Position numbers and translations under genes: made by a program
The notes under the pieces: model-generated
Told to the model about the DNA's origin: nothing
What the model saw: the letters and a program-made list of their open reading frames with translations, nothing else
The model's database searches: none
Assembly: GCA_016280525.1 (NCBI GenBank)
Contig: JAEEGW010000029.1
Location: 1-5,653, forward strand
Source: Clostridiales bacterium
GTDB lineage: Bacteria > Bacillota > Clostridia > Oscillospirales > CAG-272
Direction: 5' to 3'
DNA length: 5,653 nucleotides
Shown here: in pieces, positions 1 to 5,651 of the stretch
How the letters are laid out: the number at the start of each line of letters is the position of its first letter
Position numbering within the stretch: position 1 is the stretch's first letter

Positions 1-2090
1 AAGCCTCCTGCCGTTGATCTGATATACGCGGCAAAAAGCAGCAGCGCGGCAAATACCGGCATAACGATAAAGTCCGCCGCGCATTTGTCCGGCGACAAAA
101 GCACCGCGTTTGCCGACATTAAAGCCGATATATCGGCAAAAAGCGGCACATTCCCGAACTTTCCGACTATATACGGCACGAATACGAGCACGGCGGAAAA
201 TATCGATGATATAACGGTTTTCTCCGTTATCGCCGAGAGGGAGACAGTTATGACCGCGAATATCTCGTAAGATATGAACCGAAGTAAATACATTAGCAAT
301 AGATATTGACCGATACTTATATCCATTGACAAATCTTTTGCCGGCGTAAGAGAACAGACCGACGCGGAAGCGTTTGCAAACGCTCCGTTTGATTTGCACA
401 CAATAAGATCGGCCGCCGTAAACAAAATGAAAAACAGCGCAGTCACGGCGACGGTAAACAACATTTTGGAAATGAATATTTGTTTTCTGCCGTATTTATA
501 CGTGCGTAATATCGCGCAAACGCCGCTTTCACGCTCGCGGGAAAATACGGCGGACAGGCAAACAGTAAGAAGTATAACGAGAATAAAGCTGAACTCGCCG
601 CTGAGCATTTCGTTTAAAGCGCCGTCGTAAACGAATTTTATTTCATACCGCGACGGGTGAAGACTGCTCAGATACGCGGCTCTTTCCGAGCAACGTTTAA
701 TGCTCGCCTCGTGCGCCTTGCAGTAGCCGTATTCATCCATAACGGAGGAAAACTCCTCGCCGGTTATGCCACCGTTATCAAATCTGATTTCGGCTTCTGC
801 GCGCAGACCGTCGGCGCGCTCTATGCGTTCCTGCTCTTCCGAGATGGCTTTTATCGCGTCACTAAGCGTCATTTTTTCAAACGTCTCGCAATACTGCCGG
901 TATATCTTTTCATCCGTATTTCCCTGCCCTCCGTACGTATTGACGGAAATAAAGCAGGATACGGTCAGGCAAACTGCCGCAATTATGATAACGTAAGGAT
1001 AAAGCAGGTTCTTTTTAAGCTCCCACCCGAAAAGCGTTTTCGGGATCGTTTTGATAACAGGTTTTTTCAGCTTTATAAACGTCTTTTTTACTTTAGTCGT
1101 TCTCGTCTGCTTTTTTCTTACGCTGAAAAACACGATAAACAGTAAAGAAGCGGCTATCGTCAATATAATCGTCAGAATGATATTGACGCTCATCGCGTCC
1201 GCGCAGCCGAACAGCCTTACCGAATAATATCTCTCGTACAGATACGAGCCGCCGAACGAGAATATATTGACGTTTTTTGCAAATTTATCGACGCCGACGT
1301 AAGTTATTCTGAATATCAGATATTCCGCGGCGGCGGGTATAACGCTTGCCGTCAGTATCAGAACGTAAGACGTGAAAAGCTCGGAAAATATCGCGGTCAA
1401 AACGCCGAAAAGCGCCGATATCATCATTCTTACGCCCGTGATGCGCAAAAGACACGACAAAAGCGTTATGTTATAAGGCGAAAAGCGGAAGCTCCGCGCC
1501 GTCTGCAGCTCCGTCGGACCGCCGCTAAGATGACCGCTTGCAAAATATACAAACACGGAAACCGCCGTAAACAAAAGACAAAACATAGCGGAAACTGTCA
1601 ACACCGAAAAAGCCTTTGCCAAAGCCGTTTCTGCCCTGCCGTTTTTTGAGGCGAATATCACGGATATGGCGCCCGTTCGCTTTTCCTCAAACACGGATAT
1701 CCCGCCGACAACGATAGCCATGGCGAGCGAAAGTAAAAGTATTTCGTCAGACGTCAAAAGCCGCTCCCACCCGACCGCGCCGTCGTTTTCTATCTTCTTG
1801 CCGTCCGTGGCTTTTGTGTAAAGCTCAATTACTTTTTCGTAGTATCTGTGCGCGTAATCATCCTCGCTGCCTAAATCGTCAAGATGCTTTAAACCGCGCT
1901 TAGCGTTATCTATGTAAAGCGCCGTTTGTTTATCATACTCTGTCTGTATCTGATTTGCCGTAAGCGTTTCCGTTTTATCGTTTTTAACGGCGAAATATGA
2001 GATAAGCACACAGGCGAAAAGCAGCGTTATCGCAGTTATCCTGACAACGCTGCTGCACATCGCTTTTTTTATTTCATGAAAAATAAGCAT
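1..2090 (-). CDS. ABC-2-type transporter permease, two fused homologous halves (3' end outside window)
   Basis: The frame is open from the ATG at 2090 to the window edge: 696 codons, no stop, so the C-terminus is cut off, though probably only by a few residues. Each half shows the ABC-2 permease layout. Half 1 has an amphipathic start FHEIKK (residues 4-9), TM about 14-33, a charged outside loop about 34-114, then TMs near 115-134, 161-183, 208-235, 237-258 and 301-323. Half 2 starts with FGWELKK (354-360), then TM about 363-383, a larger helical loop about 384-499, and TMs near 500-517, 541-564, 596-620, 627-643 and 677-690. After the second TM of each half comes a related cytoplasmic segment: VFEEKRTG (133-140) and VFSRERESG (515-523). 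This family forms the membrane channel of ABC exporters; the ATPase must be a separate protein, not in this window. The start overlaps the preceding gene by 17 nt and has only a poor Shine-Dalgarno site, which suggests translational coupling. Met1 is preferred over Met11 because it keeps the EIKK element that matches ELKK of half 2. Substrate unknown. Confidence 0.88.
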   Translation of the reverse strand, partial: MLIFHEIKKAMCSSVVRITAITLLFACVLISYFAVKNDKTETLTANQIQTEYDKQTALYIDNAKRGLKHLDDLGSEDDYAHRYYEKVIELYTKATDGKKIENDGAVGWERLLTSDEILLLSLAMAIVVGGISVFEEKRTGAISVIFASKNGRAETALAKAFSVLTVSAMFCLLFTAVSVFVYFASGHLSGGPTELQTARSFRFSPYNITLLSCLLRITGVRMMISALFGVLTAIFSELFTSYVLILTASVIPAAAEYLIFRITYVGVDKFAKNVNIFSFGGSYLYERYYSVRLFGCADAMSVNIILTIILTIAASLLFIVFFSVRKKQTRTTKVKKTFIKLKKPVIKTIPKTLFGWELKKNLLYPYVIIIAAVCLTVSCFISVNTYGGQGNTDEKIYRQYCETFEKMTLSDAIKAISEEQERIERADGLRAEAEIRFDNGGITGEEFSSVMDEYGYCKAHEASIKRCSERAAYLSSLHPSRYEIKFVYDGALNEMLSGEFSFILVILLTVCLSAVFSRERESGVCAILRTYKYGRKQIFISKMLFTVAVTALFFILFTAADLIVCKSNGAFANASASVCSLTPAKDLSMDISIGQYLLLMYLLRFISYEIFAVITVSLSAITEKTVISSIFSAVLVFVPYIVGKFGNVPLFADISALMSANAVLLSPDKCAADFIVMPVFAALLLFAAYIRSTAGG

Positions 2091-3291
2091 GTTCCGTATA
2101 GAGGTCGAGCAGTTGTATCTCTTTCGTTTTTATATTTATTCTGATATGATCGTGATCGAGTTCTTCAAACGGATAATAAACTCCGTCCGTGATCTTATAC
2201 ATAAGTCTGCCAATGACGCAGTCGCCGTCGGCGGCGTAGATAATGAAATGATAATCGGTATTTACGCTGAATTTTTCGGCTTTACCGTCAAGGCCCTGCC
2301 TGTAAATATCATTATCGTATCTTACGTATTTTGTCTCTGTCCCGCCGCTTGTGTTTGCGATCTCCACCGCTCCGCGCGACTGGTAGTAATAACTGTCGCC
2401 GCCGCGTACGGGCGAGGTTATATCAAGCGCCGGGTCGGGATCTACGGTTTTTTTGCTTTCTGTATCGTATATCGCAGCCGGGGCGTCCGTTTTATACAGC
2501 ATACCGGGCTTGCGTACCTTAAACCCCTCACAGCCGTCCGGCAGCTTATATTCCGTCGGCGCTTCTTTCGGTGAATACATTACCACCGGACCGAACGCGT
2601 CCGCGCCGTAAATATCTCCGTTGCCGTCGCAGAACAGAAACGTCATATCAGCTCTTATCGCCTGCTTGATCGACACCTCTGTCGAATAAAGATCTATACC
2701 GTAAAGACTTATATTCGAACCGCCGGCATACTGAGAATGACATCCGTATATCATACCGTCATATACGCCCGGTATCAAAGCGTCGATATATTTAGCTTTT
2801 TTGCTCACCTCTGTCATTTTGCCCGTTTCCCATTCGTAGGCGAAAATACAGTTATTTCCCGCCGGATAATCTTGAGCGATCATTATAAGATAATTTCCCG
2901 TATCGTATACTGATCTTACCCATTTGTTATAGTAAAAGCAGTCTTTTCCGCTGTGATCGCAGCCCTCGGTTGGGCACGCGTACTGTATTTGCCCGGTTTT
3001 AATATTTACTCTGCACGGTACGGCGGTGGGCTTGAAAATATCCGGGCAGTAGTATTTTGCCTTTTCCTTGTCATTACATAAAACCGTTTCTTTTTGAAAA
3101 GCGACGTATTCCCTTACAACAGGTTCTTTCCCCGCCCGCGTCTCTTCTCCGTTTGTTGTCGCGTTTGAACCGGTTGTATCTGTTGTTTCATTTGTCTGTG
3201 CGGTAGTTTCAATATCGCCGCCCGTACACGAGACCAGCATAAGTACGGGCATAAGCGCCGCCAATATAAGACTTAAAACTTTTATTTTCAT
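2074..3291 (-). CDS. Secreted lipoprotein with C-x4-C-x-H-x4-C motif and propeller-like repeats
   Basis: A 405-residue protein with a lipoprotein signal: MKIK, a hydrophobic stretch to residue 20, and a lipobox LVSC with Cys22 as the lipidation site. A Thr/Asn/Gly-rich linker (about 25-50) separates the anchor from the folded part. The motif CPTEGCDHSGKDC covers residues 106-118 (Cys106, Cys111, His113, Cys118), which could bind a metal or form disulfides; this is inferred, not shown. Short repeats of the kind 'hydrophobic strand, Asp/Glu-x-x-T/S-G/K-x' recur (VNIKTGQIQ 95-103, YEWETGKMT 152-160, IYDTESKK 274-281, INIKTKEIQ 385-393), suggesting a beta-propeller. The C-terminal half aligns by eye with the upstream neighbour (LPDG at 250, FSVNTDYHF at 341), so the two are paralogues. 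The start is set by a good ribosome site, GAGAGG, 5 nt upstream, and by a 4-nt ATGA overlap with the upstream gene. I do not recognise a named family; a DUF5050-like or other propeller lipoprotein is possible. Confidence 0.88.
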   Translation of the reverse strand: MKIKVLSLILAALMPVLMLVSCTGGDIETTAQTNETTDTTGSNATTNGEETRAGKEPVVREYVAFQKETVLCNDKEKAKYYCPDIFKPTAVPCRVNIKTGQIQYACPTEGCDHSGKDCFYYNKWVRSVYDTGNYLIMIAQDYPAGNNCIFAYEWETGKMTEVSKKAKYIDALIPGVYDGMIYGCHSQYAGGSNISLYGIDLYSTEVSIKQAIRADMTFLFCDGNGDIYGADAFGPVVMYSPKEAPTEYKLPDGCEGFKVRKPGMLYKTDAPAAIYDTESKKTVDPDPALDITSPVRGGDSYYYQSRGAVEIANTSGGTETKYVRYDNDIYRQGLDGKAEKFSVNTDYHFIIYAADGDCVIGRLMYKITDGVYYPFEELDHDHIRINIKTKEIQLLDLYTEHAYFS

Positions 3292-4469
3292 TTTATCCTC
3301 TCTGTTTTTACGGTAATATCGCCTAAATACATCTCATTTACGTTTTCGGCGTGCAGCGCGTCGTATAAAGACGCTTTGCCGCTTTGCAGGTCTATCCATA
3401 TAAGAGAATTCGGCGTCTCGGTATTCCACGGACTCAGGTCTTTGCCATCCTTATACTCATTCGATATCTCGCATACGACGCGGTCGCCGCAGCCTTTTAA
3501 GACGTAGAACGAAAAGTCGCTTTGTACGGAGAATATTTTATATGTTCCGTCCTTGTTCAGAATACAAAATTTTTCGATATAATGACCGTCTTCGCCGTTT
3601 GCAGGCTCCGGATGATCCGTAAGAAAATAGAAGCTGTCTTTGCCTGCCGATAATCCTATGACGGCTTTGTCCGATAATTCGTTTGGCACCGGCAGCGATC
3701 TGTTTTCCTCATACAGATAAAAATTGCCCGGAGCAGACTGTTTTGCAATAAAACCGGGGCCGCACGTATTATAGCCGTTAAGCGCATTTATTTCCGCACC
3801 CTCCGGCAGCGGTACGGGTTCGCTGTTGTCAAAGCTTCCCGTTGTCGCATACGGGATCCCGCTCTCATTGCGGTAATAAAGCTTGCCGTGATACTCAAAT
3901 AAAAGGCGCTGTGACTCGTCTTTTTTGCCGTATTCCTTGATCTGTTTTGTTTTTACGTCGTAATACAAAAGCGTCCGCGCGGTCGTTTCTATGTAATCGC
4001 CGTCTTCCGTTTTTATCTCGGGTATATCAAAAAACAGCCGTCCTTCTCCGTACATAAGCGCCGGGTTTGCTGATGGCAGTTTGTCGTAATCGTAAATCTT
4101 TGAGGTTTCGTTCGTTTCCGTATCAAAGCAGTATATTGCATTCTCTCCATTAGTCCATCCGATATAGAAAAAATATCTGCCGCCATCGGCGAATTGTAAC
4201 GGTATCGTCGTATGAAACGGACAGGCGCTGTTTTCGGCTCCGTGACTGCAAAGCGGATCGGGACAGGCGACAAGTATGCTTCCATCCTCTATGTTCAGCT
4301 TCCACGCCTGCCGCGTACAGCCCATAGCGTACAGATCATAGTAGTATTTGTCGCGCAGATCTGAATATCCGTCGTCGTATTCGTCTTCGGTATCCCGTTC
4401 AGCGCCGCATCCGGACGCCGTCGTTATAAGCAAGCTCAGAATTAAAATGACAATAAATCTTTTTTTCAT
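3288..4469 (-). CDS. Secreted lipoprotein with CPDPLCSH motif and propeller-like repeats
   Basis: A 393-residue protein with a signal peptide (MKKR, hydrophobic 5-17) and lipobox ASGC, placing the lipidated Cys at 21. An acidic, Tyr-rich segment follows (about 24-45). The motif CPDPLCSHGAENSACPFH covers residues 69-86 (Cys69, Cys74, His76, Cys83, His86). From memory, similar C-x4-C-x-H-x(n)-C signatures occur in many uncharacterised clostridial lipoproteins; their role is unknown to me. Repeated strand-turn units (LNIEDGSIL 58-66, YCFDTETNETSK 113-124, YYDVKTKQIKEY 169-180, WIDLQSGKASLYD 358-370) fit a beta-propeller fold. It resembles the next gene over LPEG (221-224), PGFIAK (238-243) and FSVQSDFSF (313-321). 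The start codon has a good ribosome site, GAGG, 7 nt upstream, which overlaps the stop codon of the preceding gene (9-nt gap). The end overlaps the next start by 4 nt. Extracytoplasmic location is well supported; function is not. Confidence 0.9.
   Translation of the reverse strand: MKKRFIVILILSLLITTASGCGAERDTEDEYDDGYSDLRDKYYYDLYAMGCTRQAWKLNIEDGSILVACPDPLCSHGAENSACPFHTTIPLQFADGGRYFFYIGWTNGENAIYCFDTETNETSKIYDYDKLPSANPALMYGEGRLFFDIPEIKTEDGDYIETTARTLLYYDVKTKQIKEYGKKDESQRLLFEYHGKLYYRNESGIPYATTGSFDNSEPVPLPEGAEINALNGYNTCGPGFIAKQSAPGNFYLYEENRSLPVPNELSDKAVIGLSAGKDSFYFLTDHPEPANGEDGHYIEKFCILNKDGTYKIFSVQSDFSFYVLKGCGDRVVCEISNEYKDGKDLSPWNTETPNSLIWIDLQSGKASLYDALHAENVNEMYLGDITVKTERIK
3295..3302 (-). promoter_or_regulatory. 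Ribosome binding site for the 405-aa lipoprotein
   Basis: On the minus strand this reads GAGAGGAT, with the GAGAGG core 5 nt before the ATG at 3291. It lies inside the last codons of the upstream lipoprotein gene and together with the ATGA overlap fixes the start. Confidence 0.75.
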
Positions 4470-4476
4470 ACTTTTA

Positions 4477-4481
4477 CCTCA
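4477..4481 (-). promoter_or_regulatory. Ribosome binding site for the 393-aa lipoprotein, merged with upstream stop codon
   Basis: The minus strand reads TGAGG: the TGA stop of the 178-aa gene (4479-4481) shares bases with the GAGG Shine-Dalgarno core (4477-4480), which sits 7 nt before the ATG at 4469. This arrangement favours re-initiation by ribosomes finishing the upstream gene. Confidence 0.7.
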
Positions 4482-5015
4482 ATAATACTGATACATACTA
4501 GTAAAAAAGCCGGTGCCCGTTATGGATCCGATAACGGTATAATCTCCGTCCGCGTCTATCTGCCACAGATACTGGGCGTTGCCGCCGAACACGGTTATTT
4601 TTTCGTATTCCGCTTTTTCGCTGACAAGCTCGAATTCATCCGTGTTTTCATCCGCCGTAAACGATAACGCCGTATAAGCGGGCGTCATTACCTCGGGTAT
4701 TTTTCCGCCTCCGTCCGCATACTCGATATGAGACGCGTAACAGGCAAAATACGCCTGATACGTTTCTCCCCTTTTATCGCATTTATCAGCTAAAACCTTT
4801 ACTCTGAACGAACCGAAGACCGCGTAATCTTCAAGATCCGCCCTGTTTTTTATAAGATACCTTGTGTTTCCCGCCGGATTTTGCAAAACCGACAAAAGAT
4901 CCGTTTCAATAAATCCGCTGCCCGCGCGAGTGAATACCGCAAAACAGCCTGTCAGAATAAATACGGCAAGCAGCGCTGCCGCGGACTTTTTTATCTCATC
5001 TTTAAGTCGGCTCAT
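4479..5015 (-). CDS. Exported or membrane-anchored small protein of unknown function, first gene of the operon
   Basis: A 178-residue protein I do not recognise. The N-terminus MSRLKDEIKK is charged, followed by a hydrophobic stretch at about 12-28. Within it, LTGC (21-24) fits a lipobox, so Cys24 may be lipidated; however, the hydrophobic run continues past the Cys (FAVF), so a simple single-pass anchor is also possible. The remaining ~150 residues are soluble-looking, mixed beta/alpha, with two further cysteines (79 and 92), a Gly-rich turn DGGGK (101-105) and an aromatic tail ending MYQYY. It is the promoter-proximal gene, with the next gene 9 nt downstream, so it is likely co-expressed with the two lipoproteins and the permease. 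The start at 5015 has a GAAAGG ribosome site at a rather long spacing of 11 nt; no better in-frame start is apparent. It could be an accessory subunit of the transporter or an independent envelope protein. Confidence 0.82.
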   Translation of the reverse strand: MSRLKDEIKKSAAALLAVFILTGCFAVFTRAGSGFIETDLLSVLQNPAGNTRYLIKNRADLEDYAVFGSFRVKVLADKCDKRGETYQAYFACYASHIEYADGGGKIPEVMTPAYTALSFTADENTDEFELVSEKAEYEKITVFGGNAQYLWQIDADGDYTVIGSITGTGFFTSMYQYY

Positions 5016-5050
5016 AATGAATCAAACCTTTCTTTCAAATCAAACGTATT

Positions 5051-5078
5051 CATATATAATGTCGTAATAATCATCCAA
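5051..5078 (-). promoter_or_regulatory. Candidate sigma-A promoter of the operon
   Basis: On the minus strand a -35-like TTGGAT (5073-5078) and a -10-like TATATG (5051-5056) are separated by 16 nt, about 36 nt upstream of the first start codon. Both boxes deviate from consensus, and the surroundings are so AT-rich that other -10-like hexamers exist nearby, so the exact boxes are uncertain. A promoter somewhere in 5045-5125 is expected because all upstream signals are terminators or repeats. Confidence 0.4.
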
Positions 5079-5098
5079 AACGCAAGATTATTACGACA
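5060..5098. promoter_or_regulatory. Perfect 13-bp inverted repeat, candidate operator
   Basis: TGTCGTAATAATC (5060-5072) is repeated in perfect inverse as GATTATTACGACA (5086-5098) around a 13-nt spacer. One arm fills the spacer between the proposed -35 and -10 boxes and the other lies just upstream of the -35, which is the position of a repressor operator. A run of six T follows the hairpin on the plus strand (5100-5105), so a plus-strand terminator is an alternative, but no plus-strand gene precedes it. On the minus strand no T-run follows. Confidence 0.55.
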
Positions 5099-5107
5099 GT
5101 TTTTTAT

Positions 5108-5122
5108 TCAATATAATATTGA
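5108..5122. repeat. Short AT-rich palindrome upstream of the promoter
   Basis: TCAATAT and ATATTGA are perfect inverse copies around a single A. It lies 10 bp from the longer inverted repeat and could be a second binding site or an UP-element-like AT tract, but in such AT-rich DNA it could also be chance. Confidence 0.3.
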
Positions 5123-5195
5123 TATTTTTCACCCGTCCGAAAAACTCAGCGCGGCAGAATTGCCTTGATACTGTCTGTTTCAGAAAGGTTATAGT

Positions 5196-5224
5196 AAAAA
5201 AACCGCGGCACATCGCTGCCGTGG
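5196..5224 (-). terminator. Rho-independent terminator, minus strand
   Basis: On the minus strand CCACGGCA, a 6-nt loop GCGATG and TGCCGCGG form an 8-bp GC-rich stem with one A-C mismatch, followed directly by seven T (5202 to 5196). It would stop transcripts coming from the right before they enter the operon, whose promoter lies about 120 nt further on. It overlaps a protein-like open frame (see 5203-5315), so one of the two readings may be coincidental. Confidence 0.6.
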
Positions 5225-5315
5225 TCAGCGCTTCGCGGATATTCGCGCCGGCAGACGCGCCGTAACGCCCGATATGATTTGAAACGATCGTTTCATATTT
5301 TGATTTCAGGTCTAA
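5203..5315 (-). pseudogene. Possible gene remnant without a start codon
   Basis: One minus-strand frame is open from 5324 to a stop at 5091-5093. Its first half reads like a real protein: LDLKSKYETIV, then SNHIGRYGASAGANI, then REALTTAAMCRG, with codons typical of the window (GCG, GGC, ATC, CGC). There is no plausible ATG start, and beyond about 5200 the quality falls and the frame runs through the terminator. I do not recognise the family. It may be the broken end of a gene cut by the repeat-like DNA to its right, or simply a chance frame in GC-rich DNA. Confidence 0.25.
5280..5295. promoter_or_regulatory. 16-bp perfect palindrome
   Basis: TGAAACGATCGTTTCA reads the same on both strands. 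Its shape resembles operators of LacI-type or other dimeric regulators (established for that family only in general form). A longer imperfect symmetry is added by ATATGA (5272-5277) and TCATAT (5293-5298). No promoter with a clear target gene is visible beside it. Confidence 0.4.
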
Positions 5316-5357
5316 GAAGCGTCTTCATTAGCGAAGCGTCTTCATTTCTTCATTAGC
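5316..5357. repeat. Short tandem direct repeats
   Basis: GAAGCGTCTTCATT occurs at 5316-5329 and again at 5333-5346, with a 17-bp period. A shorter piece, TCTTCATTAGC, occurs at 5322-5332 and 5347-5357. The unit has partial dyad symmetry (GAAG/CTTC). Confidence 0.75.
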
Positions 5358-5371
5358 CCCGCAGGCCCATT

Positions 5372-5400
5372 CCCCAAAACTCGACAAGCTCGTTTCGGGG
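5372..5400 (-). other. GC-rich hairpin
   Basis: On the minus strand CCCCGAAAC and GTTTTGGGG pair over 9 bp with one G-U wobble, around an 11-nt loop. Read on the plus strand the same position is an A-C mismatch, so if the structure acts as RNA it is more stable as a minus-strand transcript. It has no T-run and is not a terminator. Confidence 0.5.
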
Positions 5401-5425
5401 TCCCCGAGGGCGGGACGACTTCATT

Positions 5426-5455
5426 GAAAAATCCGTCCTTTTGGACGGATTTTTC
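5426..5455. terminator. Bidirectional Rho-independent terminator, perfect 13-bp stem
   Basis: GAAAAATCCGTCC (5426-5438), a 4-nt loop TTTT, and GGACGGATTTTTC (5443-5455) form a perfect stem. The GC core is flanked by five A on one side and five T on the other, so it can act on both strands. It sits about 100 nt beyond the stop codon of the possible partial gene at 5556-5651. Confidence 0.75.
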
Positions 5456-5555
5456 TGGCAACGACGAACATTTTAGATCGGATGCCGCGAAAGAGCCATA
5501 TTTTTGTGTTTTCAGAAAAACCGTACAAACAGTTTTGATCGGGCGAACGAACGGT

Positions 5556-5651
5556 TTAGATCGATTCAAGTGTTTCGGGATCAATGATTTCCCTTTTGCG
5601 AGCGCTTGTCTGACATTCTATCCTGTTATGATCTAAAGCGGTAAAGCCCCA
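5556..5651 (-). CDS. Possible 3' end of an upstream minus-strand gene (partial)
   Basis: The minus-strand frame entering from the right edge is open for 31 codons and stops at TAA (5556-5558). Its sequence is mixed and hydrophilic and ends RKREIIDPETLESI, which reads like a normal protein C-terminus. The other two minus frames stop within 10 codons of the edge. Too little is present to name a family, and a chance open frame of this length is quite possible. If real, its stop lies at the edge of the repeat-like block, so the end may have been supplied by that block. Confidence 0.3.
   Translation of the reverse strand, partial: WGFTALDHNRIECQTSARKREIIDPETLESI

Larger units (their letters stand above)
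5311..5563. repeat. Candidate dispersed non-coding repeat element, hairpin-rich
   Basis: This stretch contains direct repeats, a GC-rich hairpin and a perfect bidirectional terminator, and it has open frames of similar length on both strands (5342-5584 minus, 5424-5636 plus), neither with a credible ribosome site or domain. It is bounded by short inverted ends, TCTAAG at 5311 and TTTAGA at 5555-5560. From memory, similar GC-rich blocks occur in several copies in clostridial genomes, often mis-annotated as small hypothetical proteins. That cannot be confirmed from a single copy, and the boundaries are approximate. Confidence 0.4.

Noticed and set aside
369..384. Perfect 16-bp palindrome AGCGTTTGCAAACGCT
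   Set aside because: It lies inside the permease gene, where codons for Ala-Phe-Ala-Asn-Ala produce it; no regulatory role is suggested at that place.
657..1145. Plus-strand open frame of 162 codons opposite the permease
   Set aside because: It lies wholly antisense to a well-supported membrane protein gene, has no domain or ribosome site, and mirrors the codon pattern of the real frame.
2089..2574. Plus-strand open frame of 161 codons opposite the 405-aa lipoprotein
   Set aside because: It is antisense to a gene with a clear signal peptide, lipobox and ribosome site; its hydrophobic look comes from the complement of that gene's codons.
5165..5194. Plus-strand promoter-like pair TTGATA and TTATAG with 18-nt spacing
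   Set aside because: No plus-strand gene follows, and in AT-rich DNA such a pair is common by chance.
5225..5296. Minus-strand 23-codon frame (MKRSFQIISGV..., basic) ending just before the terminator
   Set aside because: The position before a terminator is suggestive, but there is no Shine-Dalgarno site, the start lies inside the palindrome, and another frame over the same bases looks more protein-like.
5342..5636. Overlapping small open frames of 80 codons (minus) and 70 codons (plus)
   Set aside because: Both run through the hairpins and the terminator, neither has a ribosome site or recognisable domain, and they are better explained by non-coding repeat DNA.
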